From positions 1 through 64,000 of the forward strand of contig JACKLO010000012.1 of assembly GCA_024235915.1 (NCBI GenBank): a stretch of DNA of 64,000 bases. The letters are read 5' to 3'. The DNA comes from Burkholderiaceae bacterium. GTDB taxonomy: Bacteria > Pseudomonadota > Gammaproteobacteria > Burkholderiales > Burkholderiaceae_C. Positions 62,307 through 64,000 of this stretch are shown in pieces. Below the pieces are notes generated by a model that saw nothing but the letters and a program-made list of their open reading frames with translations, did no database searches and had not been told where the DNA came from. The stretch's first letter is position 1; each line of letters starts with the position of its first letter. The translations under genes and the position numbers were made by a program.

Positions 62307-63040
62307 TCATTCCTGCTCTCCACCGCCAGGCCCGTCCCGTCAACAGCAACGCCGACCGCCAGACCGCGGTGGGTCTGCCGGTGGCGTCTTGGTCGCACAT
62401 GGCCGGCGTCAATGCCCTGTTCCTCACCGCGGCCGAGTGCATGCAGGCCGCCTGCGACTACCCCATCGTCTTCGTGAAGGCGGGTGACGATGGCCAAGGC
62501 GGCGTCGACTACGCACCCATCGCCGTCTTCGGCCTGTCGCCGGGCGAGAACCTCTATCTGCAGGATGGGGCCTGGCGTGCCCACCAGCTGCCGGCGCTGA
62601 TGGCCAGCTACCCGTTCGCCATCGCGCGGGGAGAGCAGGGCCAGTTCGCTGTCTGTATCGACACTGCCTACGAAGGGCTGGCGGCACAAGGCGGCGAGCG
62701 CCTGTTCGACGACGCCGGTCAGCCCACGGAGTTCGCCCGCCGCGTCACCAGCGAGCTTGAAAAGCTGGAAGCGCAGATCCAGGGCACGCGTGCCGTGTCG
62801 CGACGCCTCGCCGAACTGGGCCTGCTGGCCGAGAAGCGCTTCGACGGCACCACACCCGATGGCCGCAAGGTCAGCGTCGACGGCTTCTTCATGGTCGATG
62901 AGGACAAGCTCAAGGCGCTGCCCGATGCCACGCTGCTGGAACTGCAGCGCAACGGCCTGATGAACCTGATCCAGGCGCACTGGGTGTCGCTGGGGCAGAT
63001 GCGCAAGCTGCTGATGTGGCGCGGGGAGCGTCCGGCGTGA
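62303..63040 (+). CDS. SapC family protein
   Basis: A 245-residue protein of the SapC family (PF07277), first named next to a Campylobacter S-layer locus and common in betaproteobacteria without a known job. It shows VASWSHMAGVNALFLTAAEC, YPIVFVKAGDDG, SYPFAIARGEQGQFAVCID, LFDDAGQPTEFARRVTSELEK and the C-terminal LMNLIQAHWVSLGQMRKL. No signal peptide is present. It is coupled to the CorC-type gene upstream and to the MarR gene downstream (GTGA), so the three form an operon. Confidence 0.9.
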   Translation: MIIPALHRQARPVNSNADRQTAVGLPVASWSHMAGVNALFLTAAECMQAACDYPIVFVKAGDDGQGGVDYAPIAVFGLSPGENLYLQDGAWRAHQLPALMASYPFAIARGEQGQFAVCIDTAYEGLAAQGGERLFDDAGQPTEFARRVTSELEKLEAQIQGTRAVSRRLAELGLLAEKRFDGTTPDGRKVSVDGFFMVDEDKLKALPDATLLELQRNGLMNLIQAHWVSLGQMRKLLMWRGERPA

Positions 63041-63519
63041 CACCGGAGCCGGCCGATGCCCTGGACCGCGACCTCTACGACCAGCCCGGGCACCTGATCC
63101 GGCGTGCCCAGCAGATCGCGGTGTCGATGTTCCTCGATGCCGTGGGCCGCGACGTCACGCCGGTGCAGTACGCCGTGCTGCGCATGCTGCAGGAGCGCCC
63201 CGGCATCGACCAGGTCACGCTGGCGCGAGAGGTGGCGCTGGACACCTCCACCACCGCCGACCTGGCAGCGCGGCTGGAAGCCAAGGGCTGGGTCGAGCGC
63301 CGGCTGCTGCCGCGCCGTCAGCGCAGCCTGGTGCTGACGGCCGAAGGACAGGCGGTGCTGGCGCGGCTGATCCCCGGCATCCAGCAGCTCAACGACAGCA
63401 TCCTGGAGCCGCTGTCGCCCGAGGAGCGTCAGCAGTTCATGGCGCTGCTGCGCAAGTTCGTGCGCATGAACAACGCGCAGAGCCGGGCACCGCTGCAGCC
63501 GGCGCGGCTCGAAGCCTAG
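63037..63519 (+). CDS. MarR family transcriptional regulator
   Basis: A 160-residue regulator with the MarR winged helix: YAVLRMLQERPGIDQVTLAREVALDTSTTADLAARLEAKGWVERR (about residues 45-90, DNA-binding helix and wing RRQRSLVLTAEG). It starts at a GTG overlapping the SapC stop. The next gene is a vanillate-demethylase-type oxygenase behind a perfect palindrome at 63557-63574, which is its probable target. MarR regulators of aromatic catabolism are typically released by an aromatic acid. Confidence 0.9.
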   Translation: MTPEPADALDRDLYDQPGHLIRRAQQIAVSMFLDAVGRDVTPVQYAVLRMLQERPGIDQVTLAREVALDTSTTADLAARLEAKGWVERRLLPRRQRSLVLTAEGQAVLARLIPGIQQLNDSILEPLSPEERQQFMALLRKFVRMNNAQSRAPLQPARLEA

Positions 63520-63556
63520 GGTTTTCACGGGTATTGGTGCCCGGCTTGATCTCTAT

Positions 63557-63574
63557 CATTCAGTACACTGAATG
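63557..63574. promoter_or_regulatory. perfect palindromic operator between marR-type gene and vanA-like gene
   Basis: CATTCAGTACACTGAATG has perfect 8-base arms around AC. It is followed by GTCATTC, a partial repeat of the left arm. It lies 37 bases before the oxygenase start, where an operator would block transcription. A binding site for the adjacent MarR protein is inferred. Confidence 0.7.
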
Positions 63575-63610
63575 TCATTCGATGGTCTATCAAGATCGAA
63601 GGAGCCCTTC

Positions 63611-64000
63611 ATGTCCGCAGCCCCGAGCACCCCCTTCGTCCGCAATGCCTGGTACGTGGCCGCCACGCCAGGCGAAATCGACGACAAGCCACTGGCACGC
63701 ACCATCTGCGGCGAGCGCATCGTGTTCTACCGGGCCGAGGCTGGCAAGGTCGCGGCGCTGGAGGACTTCTGCCCGCACCGCGGGGCGCCGTTGTCATTGG
63801 GCAGGGTGGTGGAAGGCAAGCTGGTCTGCGGCTACCACGGCCTGGAGATGGGCTGCGATGGCAAGACCATCGCGATGCCGGGGCAGCGGGTGCGCGGCTT
63901 CCCGCCCATCCGCAGCTTTCCGGTGCTGGAGAAGCACGGCTTCGTCTGGGTCTGGACGGGTGATGCGGCGTTGGCCAGCGAGGACCTGTTGCCGAAGCTG
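63611..64000 (+). CDS. vanA: vanillate O-demethylase oxygenase subunit-like Rieske protein (N-terminal part)
   Basis: The first 130 residues are in the window; the gene continues beyond it. FVRNAWYVAATPGEIDDKPLA is the VanA-type start. The Rieske 2Fe-2S ligands are C54-P-H56 in CPHRGAPLS and C73-x2-H76 in CGYHGLEM. VanA demethylates vanillate to protocatechuate with the reductase VanB; related enzymes demethylate other methoxybenzoates or oxidise short aromatic acids, so the substrate is not fixed. The AGGAGC at 63599-63604 is the likely ribosome site. Confidence 0.85.
   Translation, partial: MSAAPSTPFVRNAWYVAATPGEIDDKPLARTICGERIVFYRAEAGKVAALEDFCPHRGAPLSLGRVVEGKLVCGYHGLEMGCDGKTIAMPGQRVRGFPPIRSFPVLEKHGFVWVWTGDAALASEDLLPKL

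Overview
The window is GC-rich chromosomal DNA from a betaproteobacterium, most likely order Burkholderiales and possibly near the Rubrivivax/Leptothrix/Ideonella group. This is judged from composition, from the protein style of RraA, HolC, LptF/LptG, FimV-like, CysB and ComFB, and from many ATGA/GTGA stop-start couplings. No rRNA, phage or plasmid replication gene is visible. Three tRNAs are present (Pro-TGG, Arg-TCT, Ser-TGA).

Layout. 1-10.4 kb is a catabolic and uptake locus for an organic acid: the start of an ABC solute-binding protein, a family III CoA-transferase, an enoyl-CoA hydratase, a TRAP transporter (dctPQM), a serine-glyoxylate-type aminotransferase and, divergently, a GntR regulator with a fused FAD/Fe-S 2-hydroxyacid dehydrogenase. 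10.4-15.8 kb holds a roadblock-like protein and the NAD biosynthesis genes nadB, nadC and nadA with a ComFB-family gene among them. 15.8-25.8 kb carries an AraC/MFS pair, a TPP enzyme, kbp, rraA, two tRNAs, a UvrD-type helicase and several unknowns. 25.8-29.8 kb is an acyl-CoA catabolic cluster with an ACAD10/11-like dehydrogenase plus APH-fold kinase. 29.9-40 kb is housekeeping: FimV-like protein, methionine-type aminotransferase, cysB-like regulator, cbiX, lptG/lptF, pepA, holC and a livJ-like lipoprotein.

The most unusual piece is 40,046-42,554, a 2.5 kb lower-GC element with 24-bp perfect terminal inverted repeats and an apparent 9-bp target duplication. It sits exactly in the centre of what was a bidirectional terminator between livJ and glgP. 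It carries a long zinc-ribbon DDE-type transposase, a small membrane-protein passenger and an inward-facing intrinsic terminator at each end.

42.6-48.7 kb is glycogen metabolism (glgP, glgC, glgA) with a hydroxypyruvate-isomerase-like gene. amtB follows, with a convincing sigma-54 promoter. 50.2-59.1 kb is a defence-type island: a GIY-YIG protein, then hsdM-hsdS-AlbA/ATPase-hsdR, ending next to the 3' end of tRNA-Ser. The window closes with apaH, a secreted DsrE-like protein, a CorC/CNNM protein, SapC, a MarR regulator and the start of a vanillate-demethylase-type Rieske oxygenase behind a perfect palindromic operator.
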